From: Delphinus delphis | Lineage: Eukaryota; Chordata; Mammalia; Artiodactyla; Delphinidae | Direction: 5' to 3' | NCBI RefSeq assembly: GCF_949987515.2 | Contig: NC_082687.1 | Coordinates: 114,681,838-114,745,837, forward strand | Length of the DNA: 64,000 nucleotides | Shown here: positions 47,987 to 58,110 of the stretch, one piece after another | How positions within the stretch are numbered: the stretch's first letter is position 1 | How the letters are laid out: the number at the start of each line of letters is the position of its first letter | Position numbers and translations under genes: made by a program | Notes under the pieces: generated by a model | Database searches by the model: none | Seen by the model: the letters and a program-made list of their open reading frames with translations, nothing else | Told to the model about the DNA's origin: nothing

Positions 47987-48283
47987 CGGGGAGGGGGAAG
48001 GGTGAGCTGTGACAAAGCGAGAGAGAGGCATGGACATATATACACTACCAAACGTAAGGTAGATAGCTAGTGGGAAGCAGCCACATAGCACAGGGAGATC
48101 AGCTCGGTGCTTTGTGACCTCCTGGAGGGGTGGGATAGGGAGGGTGGGAGGGAGGGAGGTGCAAGAGGGAAGAGATATGGGGATATATGTATATGTATAA
48201 CTGATTCACTTTGTTATAAAGCAGAAACTAACACACCATTGTAAAGCAATTATACCCCAATAAAGATGTAAAAAAAAAAAAAA
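47987..48283 (+). mobile_element. Young 5'-truncated L1 3' UTR with poly-A
   Basis: The 297-bp piece is purely L1 3' UTR: 'gggtgagctgtgacaaagcg', 'cactaccaaacgtaaggtag', a G-rich block at 48127-48159, CCAATAAAG just before 48268, then a poly-A tail. It is nearly identical over its length to 11815-12090. A target duplication was not recognised. Confidence 0.93.
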
Positions 48284-48600
48284 GGTAGCTGAAATACACC
48301 AATCTTATATTAAATAGGCTACACTTCATATGCTATGAACTCTTTTAATTCTATTTTAAGCAAATTTTTATTAAATACCTACTATATGCCTGCATTGCTC
48401 TATGTGATGAAGACACAGCAATGATCACAACAATGGAATTCCTACTTTCAAGTTTTCAGAATTTTCCATGAAATATAATAATGGTGACTTTGCATGCACT
48501 TCTTACCTCACCTCAGAAACTGGGATATTACATAGTATGCACAGTTATGGCTTGCTTGTCATCTGGACCCTTCCTAATATATTTTTATGGGTTCACTTTT

Positions 48601-48758
48601 TTTTTTTAACATCTTTATTGGGGTATAATTGCTTTACAATGGTGTGTTAGTTTCTGCTTTATAACAAAGTGAATCAGTCATACATAAACATATGTTCCCA
48701 TATGTCTTCCCTGTTGCGTCTCCCTCCCTCCCACCCTCCCCGTCCCACCCCTCCAGGC
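48601..48758 (-). mobile_element. Very short young L1 insertion with perfect target duplication
   Basis: 158 bp of L1 3' UTR in antisense: poly-A as Ts, then AACATCTTTATTGGGGTATA and a C-rich block. It is flanked by TATGGGTTCACTTTT at 48586-48600 and 48759-48773, a perfect 15-bp target duplication. The severe 5' truncation is typical of L1-mediated insertion. Confidence 0.95.
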
Positions 48759-48773
48759 TATGGGTTCACTTTT

Positions 48774-49550
48774 GAGGTATAATTAACTGAATTGAAATAA
48801 ACACATTCTTAGTGAACAGTTTTTACATTGTATAACCACTTATGTAATTTCTAACACAATATGTAGACATTTCAATCTCCACAAGCCCCAAACCCAGGCA
48901 ACCACTGACATGATCTCCATCACCATACATTGAAGAAGTTGACACTTCTAGAGCATATTGTCTTTCATGTCAACAATAAGCATTTTGTGTGTGTGTGTCT
49001 GGTCACTTTAACTCAACAAGTTTTTAATTTTTTTTTTTAGATTGGTTCTTTTTATTGCAGACTTGCTGACTGGTATTCCATTGTATGACTATTCCACAGT
49101 GAGACTGTCCATTCACTTATCAATGGACCCTTGAGTATTTTTTATGCTTTTGCCACTATGAATAAAATTGATTTAAACATTTATTTAAAAGACTTTGTGT
49201 ATATATGTATTTTCATTTCTCATAAGTGATCATCTACGAGTGAAATTTTTTGGTCATATGGTAAATGTATCCTTAATTGCATCTCCTTTAATACTCATTG
49301 ACTCCAAGTCCATTTTGTTGGTATTTATATAGCCACGCCAGTATTTTTTTGTTTTTTTGCTTACTGTCTGTGTGATATATGTTTATCCATTCCTTAGTTT
49401 TTAATTTATTTGTGTTTTAAAATTTTAAGTGCATCTTATGGAGGCTTGCATTTGGGTCTTTTTATTTATCCAGGCTTGCAATCTTAGCTCTTTAATTAGT
49501 ATGAATAATTCATTTATATTTAATGTAATTATTGATATGGTTTTTGTGCT
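48774..49550 (-). mobile_element. Old L1 fragments, antisense
   Basis: From 'gaggtataattaactgaattg' to about 49270 it is the complement of an old L1 3' end ('gcaaccactgacatgatctcc', 'ggtattccattgtatgac'). 49290-49550 is a further ORF2 piece ending 'catttatatttaatgtaattattgatatgg'. No open frame of interest. The right end abuts LTR-like sequence. Confidence 0.75.
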
Positions 49551-49552
49551 GG

Positions 49553-50830
49553 GGATCCCCAAGGCCACACCCATGTTTGATGATTTTCAAGAGGACTCAG
49601 ACTTTAGCCATACTCATGGTTATAATTTATTACAATAGAAATATACACAGCAAAATCAACAAAGGGAATAGGTTCATGAGGCAAATCTGGAGGAAACTAG
49701 GTACAAGCTTATGAAGAGTCTTCTCCCACTGGAGTCACACAGGCATGCTTAATTCCTTCAGCAAAAATTGTGACAGCATATACCGTAGTGACTCATGCCA
49801 TGGTTGTTATAAGAGGCTAGTCATGTAATCACCCTCTGCCTAGCATGTACAAAATATGAGACTTCCAGAAGAAAGTACGGTGCTCACTATAGGCCACATT
49901 GCTTTTACAAACATTTTAAGCACAGTGAGCTATGTTTATCAGCTCTGAGAATGGTGGGAACCCTCCCAAAATCCAAGTTCCCAGATGCCAGGTAAAGGCC
50001 AACCTTGCAGGGGGTTCCTTTTAAGGACAGCAGTCTCAAGTCTGCTATCTTAATCCTTTTTTTATACAGTCCATACCTTTGGCACTTAGTCAAGTTACCT
50101 TTACAGGAAAATCATTATCAGTAGGACCCCATGTAGATCAATCTGCATATTGATCTCATTTATGTCCATCAGGATTCCTGGACTTTGTTAAAACAAATCT
50201 CATTAAATATAAAGATCTCTCTTAGAAAGTCAAATGACTGCCTCTTTAGCTTCTACATTCAACTTTTTTACCTGGCCTGAGGTTATCGGTCACAGCAACA
50301 CTCTGGCCAGTATGTTAAAGCTGACCTGAAAGCCATCCAGGGCTGAGGCCATGCCATGATTGTCAGAAAACATGCACAAGAAGTACAGTCTAGAGATAAC
50401 ACGTGGTACACTCTAGGAACAAAGACTTTACCATTGTCAGGACACCGCAACAGGCCATACATTTGTTAGGCAGCACAGGTAGTCTACCCTATGTTAGCCC
50501 TGCTAACCTATGGTTCTCAGTCTAGACCAAGTAATTTTGGAGAGGATTAGAGGGGTTGCCTGAAGGCAGTCAGTTTAAAGTCTTGCTTATCCATAATACC
50601 AGTTCATCTACCTCACCAGCGTGGACAGCATCTGAAGGTGTGCTGTGTGTAAATTTGAGGAGCTAAGGACACTGCCTGTTGTCTCATAGTCAGCACTGCC
50701 AGGTGTGATCTTGGGCTCAGCAATCAATTTCATCTGAAAGAGCTTGCAGAACTTTGGAAAGGCAGCATAGGGAATTCTCCTTGAGGAAGAGGAGAAAGCT
50801 TCCAGGAACAGTTCTGAAAAACAAAGATTA
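49553..50830 (-). repeat. Old endogenous retrovirus LTR-like sequence
   Basis: A less AT-rich block with phrases such as 'cttctcccactggagtcacacaggc' (49720), 'ggtgggaaccctcccaaaatccaagttccc' (49950) and 'accttttggcacttagtcaagttacc'-like sequence (50085). These recur in old mammalian ERV LTRs in this orientation. The portion after about 50200 could be internal sequence. No intact frame. Family not identified. Confidence 0.5.
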
Positions 50831-51189
50831 TTGATGTCTTACTGCTTCTCTTATGTCTTCCCTAGTTATATTTACTCATAGTATATAAAATCAGTGTGTC
50901 CCATTTAGCATAAATAACTACATTTTTTCCCAATCATTCTTTGGGGGGCATGAATTTAAAAGTAAATTAGGGTTAGTCTCTTTGTTTTTTTTTTTTCAAA
51001 AAAGGAAGTTCATGTGAGAAGGCTTAAAGTGAGATAGTCCTTGGCATGTGTAAGGACATGAAATAAAGTTAGTACGTCTGTAAAATAGGTTAGGAGTATG
51101 GTGATAGCAGATGTTCTCTAGGGACTGTCCTTGGCATAGTTCAAATTTTTAGGCAGGGCCTTTACTCTTTGTGGCTTCTGTTCCAGTAG
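50831..51189. other. Unassigned sequence
   Basis: No gene or repeat recognised between two LTR-like blocks. Confidence 0.5.
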
Positions 51190-51850
51190 CACATATCTAT
51201 GATATTAGCTTTAATCATTGAATGGATTTGTGATGCCTCCTAGCCTGTACATCAATACTAATGCTCCAGTTTATTTTTCTTCTACTAAATTGTCCAACAT
51301 TATGCTACTCTTAGTGGATTACAGCATGCTGGAATGTCAGGTCATTTTACAGCAATATCTGAAACAGCTAAGTGCATTTGTAATCTTCCTTAGGGAAGGC
51401 TAAATACTCAAAAACTCAGAAATTTCAGTGGCTTTATAATAATGACATTTTTCATTTATGTTATCTTTTGGCAGCTGGGAATAAGCTGCAGCTCTCTTCT
51501 GCTATGTTCAACTGATCCATGTGTCTTCTTAAATCTTCACTCTTAGTCCTGGCTAAAGGAGTAGTAGTTACAAGTGTAATACAAAAAAGCAAGAGAAAAG
51601 ACAGAAACGTACCATAATTCTAAATTTGCTGTATTTATCACTTCTGCTCCCATGCCATTGACCAAATCACGTCATATGCCCAAGCTCAACGTTAATGTAG
51701 AAAGGAAGTTTACTCTTTCCACTGGAGGAAGCTGTATCACATGACAACGTGAGCCAGGAAGCTCAATCCTTTTGTGGAAACTATGAGTGAACAAATGGAA
51801 ATAATAATACAAGCCACTGTACTGTCATTAATTCAATATTTACTATTTCC
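51190..51850. repeat. Possible old LTR-type repeat
   Basis: 'actcaaaaactcagaaatttcagtggctttataataatgac' and 'catatgcccaagctcaacg' with 'gcatcacatgacaa'-like sequence resemble parts of old LTR-type mammalian repeats. The evidence is weak and ends are not visible. Confidence 0.3.
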
Positions 51851-54370
51851 ATATGATGGTCCAAATGATTTCCATATGTTAAGAGGGGTTTTTCACCTTG
51901 TTTCAGATGAAAGTATAATTTAATCTAAATATTCCTGAATAATTTGATCATGGCATTCAATTAATTTAATTTGTGCCTGAGTTTCTTATTTATATCAATC
52001 TATCTTCAGCAATTTATATTATAAAAGGATATACTCATAAACCACTTAGAGATTTCAGTATAATGTCCAATATATGTATATGGGTGTATATATAAATATA
52101 TATATATTTAAAACCCTACAATTACATATAATGTTTGCTTCATTCACTAGTTCATTTACACACACACCCACACACACAGACACACCCACACACACACATA
52201 CGTTCTCTCTCTCATGCATATATACTCATTGTAAAATCATTTAGCCACATCAATGGTGATATGATGTAATTGTATCTATGGGAAAATATGATGTTCAGCA
52301 AAGTGAAATAGAAAAAGTTATTACTTGTTAGTATGGGTTGAAAACTATAACATGATAAAGTACTGGGCAAGGAAACAACATTAACTACAACCATAAATTC
52401 ATTATTTAAGAATGTAGAATATTTTATGTTTTTCAGTTTCTTATTTTTATTGAAGTAACATGATTCAGTTTATTTATAAAATTAGGGTAATAAACCTGAA
52501 ATTTTATGGGGTTTTATGGGAATTAAATTAACATGCATAAAACAAATGGACCATTGTATGGTAATAGTAAATGTATAGCTTTAATACATTACTTTTAATT
52601 TACCCATGTAAAAGTACATTAAAACATGAAAGGGAAAATGTCTAGATTTTCTTTTATTGTGATAGCATTTAATTAGTATTATTAAAGATATTTCTATTGA
52701 ATATGATGTTTTCCTTAAGCACATACAGTCCAATCTCAAAAGTTTCTCTAGGCTTTATCAAGCATTTGGGCTATTAATGATAGGCATTTGAAGTGAGATA
52801 ATTTGGGGCCTGACAATAAAAAGATACATTTGAAAAGAAGAGGAACTAAAATGTATAGTACTTTGTAATTAATTATATAGCACAAGTAGGGAAGAAGGTC
52901 ACTGATTACTTGTAATTTTCTGGCTATATCTAGAGTGGAGGATAATGCCAGAACAGAGATTGGGGAATAAAGTAAAAGAAAAGATTTAATGGAAAGTCTG
53001 AGATTTGAATTTATACAAATTTGGCATGATGACAGAAACCTTATTTTAATATGTGCATTTAGCACAGACACACATACTCAGTACAGTCCTATTAAGATAC
53101 CTATTCTGACTTTTAAGGACATATATCCTTGCATTAATACAATATACATCAATGCCAAAATAAGACAAAAATCTTGAGATTCACATAGTTATGGAGGACT
53201 ATCAGAATTAATAAGGATACTAAAATCGGTAAGAAGTTCTATTTCTTTCATGAATCCATATTTGTATTCCTAATACAGTGAAATAAAGGAACATTAAAAG
53301 AAACATCAGATGATATAATGCATTGTCTACTTAAATGTCTAATATTAATATAATCTGACTATATATGAATAACAGAGAATATTTGTTCTCTCACTCTTTG
53401 GATTTTTATTTTCTACCCATATTTATTAGCTCTTTACCAGTCCTTCTATAGAAACAAATGAATGTCATTATGGTTCAAGATATGAATTTGCCTTACTATT
53501 CATTACCAGAAGAGGGTTCCTACATCTGGTAGCTGCTAACTCACCTTCTAAGTGACCTGTGATTTCCAGTGATCCAAGAAAAACATCCCTACATGATAAG
53601 GTTTACTCTTATTGATGATTATAATATGTTATATCTTAGTAAAATTGATCTTTATAGTTTCAAGATCATCATCTGGCCATGTTTAGAGAGTTAAAAAGAT
53701 TAAAATTTATTGCCATGAATTTCATGGAAATAAACTTGTTTGGGGGTATTATCTGATAACCTTAGAAAGTTCTTGACTGTTATCTGATAGAAAGTTAATT
53801 AAAACATTCAGCTAGCATATTTGTCTTTCTTTGATGTTCCTGTAATCATATTATTGGGATATGAACTGAATCTGTGAAAAGCAAGGACAGGCAAAAGTTA
53901 GGAAATTTGGAAAATATGAATTAGAACTTTTTATAGGGTAATTTCCTATGCTAAGCCAAATTTTCAATAATTCTCACATAAAACATTCACTTGAAATTTT
54001 CTAAGATATTCCAGTGAGTAGATGTATTTCTTTGATGGAGCATATGAATGTAAAAATGAGCGTGAAGAGTGGGCTTTGCTGTATATCTGACTTCAAGCAG
54101 CCAATAGTGTAATCTTGAAAAACTGGCGAAGAAAACACCAGAAAAAATAAAAATAACCATAGACTAATGAGAAACAGAGAGAAAAGTGAGTAAATAACTC
54201 TTGGAGCCTTTCGCTTATCAAGTCACTACATCTATTTCAAATACTATATTAAATGCATTTGTCTATTGCTTCAATAATTATTATTTAAGGAAGATTAATA
54301 TAGAAGGAAGAATTGAAGCAAAAACAAAATGAATGTGCACATAATATTCAACCTAGAGGAGAACACTATT
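51851..54370. other. Unassigned AT-rich sequence
   Basis: A CA-type microsatellite with CCCA interruptions lies at 52158-52199, next to an AT-rich run at 52070-52110. A 107-codon minus-strand frame (52748-53071) has no recognised domain. Nothing else was identified. Confidence 0.55.
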
Positions 54371-54411
54371 GCATAACAAAACAAAAATGTATTATTTTTG
54401 TTTTGTTATGC
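54371..54411. repeat. Perfect hairpin, 18-bp arms, 5-base loop
   Basis: The arm GCATAACAAAACAAAAAT (54371-54388) is followed by the loop GTATT and then its exact complement at 54394-54411. The right arm overlaps the start of a 42-bp tandem duplication. Confidence 0.95.
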
Positions 54412-54485
54412 ATGTATTATTTAAATGAATTTATTTTACTGAGTTTGTTATGCATGTATTATTTAAATGAATTTATTTTACTGAG
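54402..54485. repeat. Exact tandem duplication of 42 bp
   Basis: Two identical 42-base units (54402-54443 and 54444-54485), each starting TTTGTTATGCATGTATTATT and ending TTTTACTGAG. The length is a multiple of three, so a chance plus-strand frame (54313-54582) reads through both units; I do not regard that frame as a gene. Confidence 0.97.
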
Positions 54486-55177
54486 TTGTAAAAATTGTAC
54501 AAATCACTTATCAAAGAAAAGTATGAAGCATGATGCATTGTATTTCTCTTTAGAAAAAGCACAAAATGTGTTCACCTTTTAAATGCTTACTATATGAAAT
54601 TTTGTCATTTACTCAAGATTTCTTCTATCCATAAAGCATAACATTTAGATAAATAACCACGCTGATGCACTGATTCTGCATTTCAAAGCTGTTTCAAATA
54701 GAAATTACTTTTTCCAAGTTAATTGTTAGGAACATACGTTAGCAAAGCAAAATTTGTACTGAATAAGATTTTACATTTTATGCAAAAAGAAGAATACATT
54801 TAGAGATTAATCCCTTGAAATCATTTTTAAAAGCCCATTTTATGCTCATATAATTTTGCCTTTGGGAAGACGTAAGGTGAAATGTATCTTCCCAGCGAAA
54901 ATACAGACATTAACATGTTGTTTTAGGCAGATGTTGTTGCAGACGTACAGGAAGATTTAGGATGTGCTCTGGCTAAGCAGCAGAAATTACTCTCTCACAG
55001 ATGAGTAAGCATCCATACCAAACACACTGTCACCAGCCTTGAATTTCTGTGTAACAGATAATGAAAAACCATCTGTCCATTGCAGCAATTGGCCAAGAGG
55101 ACAACCCAGCATACTATTTGATTTCACTGTATTTAAAAATGAAATTACAAACAGTATTTCTTAACACAGTTCAATTT
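54486..55177. other. Unassigned sequence
   Basis: No gene or recognised repeat. Confidence 0.55.
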
Positions 55178-55189
55178 TTCTCTAATGTT

Positions 55190-55407
55190 GTTTTGTTTTT
55201 GTTTTTGTTTTTTTTTTGTGATACGCGGGTCTCTCACCGTTGTGGCCTCTCCCGTTGCGGAGCACAGGCTCCGGACGCGCAGGCTCAGCGGCCATGACTC
55301 ACAGGCCCAGCCGCTCCGCGGCATGTGGGATCTTCCCGGGCCGGGGCACGAACCCGTGTCCCCTGCATCGGCAGGCGGACTCAACCACTGCGCCACCAAG
55401 GAAGCCC
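55190..55407 (-). mobile_element. CHR-type tRNA-derived SINE, CpG-rich
   Basis: The minus strand starts GGGCTTCCTTGGTGGCGCAG. The plus-strand T-rich tail, interrupted by G, is at 55190-55218. The B box GGTTCGTGCCC complement is at about 55346-55356. The target duplication TTCTCTAATGTT is at 55178-55189 and 55408-55419. It carries more CpGs than the other two copies and lacks a short segment in the head (AGTGGTTGAGTCC rather than AGTGGTTGAGAGTCC). Confidence 0.96.
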
Positions 55408-55564
55408 TTCTCTAATGTTTTAAACAAAGGGCTCTCCAAAATCCTTGACAAAATAAGTTATGGAAAAATACATTTTGTGGTTTATGATGAAAAACAAAAT
55501 GTCTAGTTTTGACCCAGATGAAAACAAGATTTGTTATGATTAAACTATTTTATACTGGTTTTTC

Positions 55565-56095
55565 TTTTCTTTTTAATTAATAGACTTTACTTTTTAGGAC
55601 AGTTTTAAGTTTACAGAAGAATCTAACAAAAAGTACAGAGTTTCCATATACTATTTCTCTCCTGCCCTTAGTTTTCCCTAGTATTAATATCATGCATTGC
55701 TGTGGTACAATTGTTACAATTGAATCAATATTGATACATTATTAACTAACATTTATACCTTATGTTACCTTTCACACTTTGTGTTGTACACATCTATGGA
55801 TTTTGCTAAATGCATGACATTGCAGTATCATACAGAATACTGTCACTGCTCTGAAGATCCTCTGTACTCTACCTATTCATCATCTCCCTCTTTCCCCGCT
55901 AACCTCCGACAGCCACTGATATTTTTACTCTTTATAGCTTTGCCTTTCCCAGAATGTCATACCGTATGAACTCTTGGAATCATACAGCATGTAGACTTTT
56001 CACATTGGCTTCTTTCACTTAGTAATATGCGTTTAAGGTTTCTCCATGACTTTTCATGGTGTGATAACTCATTTCTCTTTATCACTGGATATTGA
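55565..56095 (-). mobile_element. Old L1 3' end, antisense
   Basis: Runs from 'taatagactttactttttaggacag' (3' UTR) through 'tgtggtacaattgttac' and 'cagaatgtcatacc' to 'atcactgg' near 56095. It is very similar in layout to the next L1, 56170 onward, and both belong to the same old subfamily. Confidence 0.85.
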
Positions 56096-56169
56096 CATAT
56101 TTTATATAACTGTGAAGCCATTATCACCATCAAGATAAGTAGCATACCCATCATTTCCAAAAGTTTCCT

Positions 56170-58110
56170 TTTTCCATTTTTAAAAATTAATAGACCAAGA
56201 CTTTGTTTTTGAGAAGTTTTAAGTTTACAGAAAAGTTGAATGAAAGTACCCAGAATTCCCAAGCTTCCTCATACACAGCCCCAATTTCCCCCATTATTAA
56301 TATTTCCCATTAGTGTAGGACATTTTTTACAGTTGTTGAGTCAATGTTGTTACATTATTATTAACTAAAGTTCACGGGTTTGCATTAGAGTTCACTTTGT
56401 GTTGTTCATCCTGTAGGTTTTGTAAAATGTATAATGATATGTATCCACCATTACATTAAAATACAGGATAATTTCACTGCCCTAAATATCCCTTGTGCTC
56501 TACCTATTCCTCCTTTCCTTCCCTCATCCCTGAACCCCTGATAACCACTGTTATTTTTACTCTCTTTTTCAGAAAGTCAAACAGTTGGAATCATATAGTA
56601 CATAACCTTTTCTCACTTGGATCCTTTCACTTAGCAATATGAATTTAAGGTTACTCTCTTTATTTTTTTGTGGATTGGTAGCTCTTTTTGTTTTATTGCT
56701 GAATTATACTCCATTGTAGGGATATACTACAGTTTGTTTTTCCATTCCCTTATCTAAGGACATTTAGATTGTTTCCAGTTTTTGGCAATAATCAATAAAG
56801 TGGCTGTGAACATTGATGTGCAGGTTTTGGATGGACATAAGATTTCAACTAATTTAGGTAAATACATAGTAATGCATGATTGCTGGATCATATGGTAAAA
56901 CTGTGTTTACCTTTGTAAGAAACTGCCAAACTTTCTTCCAAAGGTTCTGTACCATTTTCCTTTTTCAACAACAATGAACGAAAGTTCCTGTTGCTCCACA
57001 TTCAGTATTCAGTGTTATCAGTGTTTTGGATTTTAGACATTCAAAAATTTGTGTAGTGGCATCTTATGTTTTAATTTGGAATTCCTCAGAACCGTTTAAG
57101 ATGTTGAGCTACTTTTCATATGCTTATTTGCCATCTGTATATCTTCTTAGATGAGGTGTCTGTTTAGATCTTTTGACCACTTTTTAATTGAGTTGTTTTC
57201 TTGTTGTTGAGTTTTAAGAGTTATTTGCATATTTTTGATACAAGCCATTTAACAGATATGTCTTTTGCAAATATTTTCTCCCAGTCTGCGGCATGTCTTT
57301 TCATTCTCTTAGCAGTGTCTTTCACAGAGCAGAAGGTTTTAATTCTAATTAAGTCCTACGACAAAAACATTTTTTTTAATGGATCATGCTTTAGGTGTTG
57401 TCTCTAAAATCTCATTGCGAAACCAAAGATCACCTAGATTTTCCTTTATATTTTATCTTCCAGAAGTTCTATAGTTATGCTTTTTTACATTTAGGTCTAT
57501 TGCCATTTTGAATTAATTTTAGTAAAGTGGTAAGGTCAATCTCTAGATTCAATTTTTTTTTAAACTTGTGAATGTCCAGCTGTTCCAGAATCTTTTGCTG
57601 AAAATATGGTCATTTCTCCACTGTATTGTCTATGCTCTTCTGTTAAAGATAAGTTGATGATATTTATGTGTGTCAATAATACTAGCCTCATAGAAATAAA
57701 TAAGCAATACTTTCTCTGTTTCAGTTTTCTAGAAGAGATTATAAAAATGGTGTAATCTCTTCCATTAATATTTGGTAAAATTCACAAGTGAAAACTTATG
57801 GACCTGGGACTTTCTGTTTTGGAAGGTTATTATTAATTACATTTCTTTAATACATATAGACCTATTAAATTTATTTCTGTATTATGTGAGTTTTGGTAGA
57901 ATATGTTTTCAAGAAATTGACCCATTTTATCTAAGTTATGAAATTTCAAGGCATAGAGTTGTTCATAATATTCTTTTATTATCCTTTTAGGGTCCATGGA
58001 AGCAATACTGCAAGCCTTTTTTCAATTCTAATATTAGTTATTAGCGTTTTCTTCTTTTTTTTCTTCATCAGAATGGCTAGAGGTTTACTTATTTTATTGG
58101 CCAACAGGTA
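56170..58110 (-). mobile_element. Old L1, antisense, 3' UTR into ORF2
   Basis: Begins 'ttaaaaattaatagaccaagac' and follows the same 3' UTR as its left neighbour, then continues through the ORF2 end (56700-57300) into reverse-transcriptase-side sequence ('gattataaaaatggtgtaatctcttcc' near 57740) and stops near 'attggccaacag' at 58110. No intact frame. Internal deletions are likely around 57620-57690. Confidence 0.85.

Noticed and set aside
52748..53071. 107-codon minus-strand frame
   Set aside because: Leu/Ile/Ser-rich translation of AT-rich sequence without motif or context.
54313..54582. 89-codon frame containing a 14-residue repeat
   Set aside because: The peptide repeat is a by-product of the 42-bp DNA duplication, and no gene context supports it.
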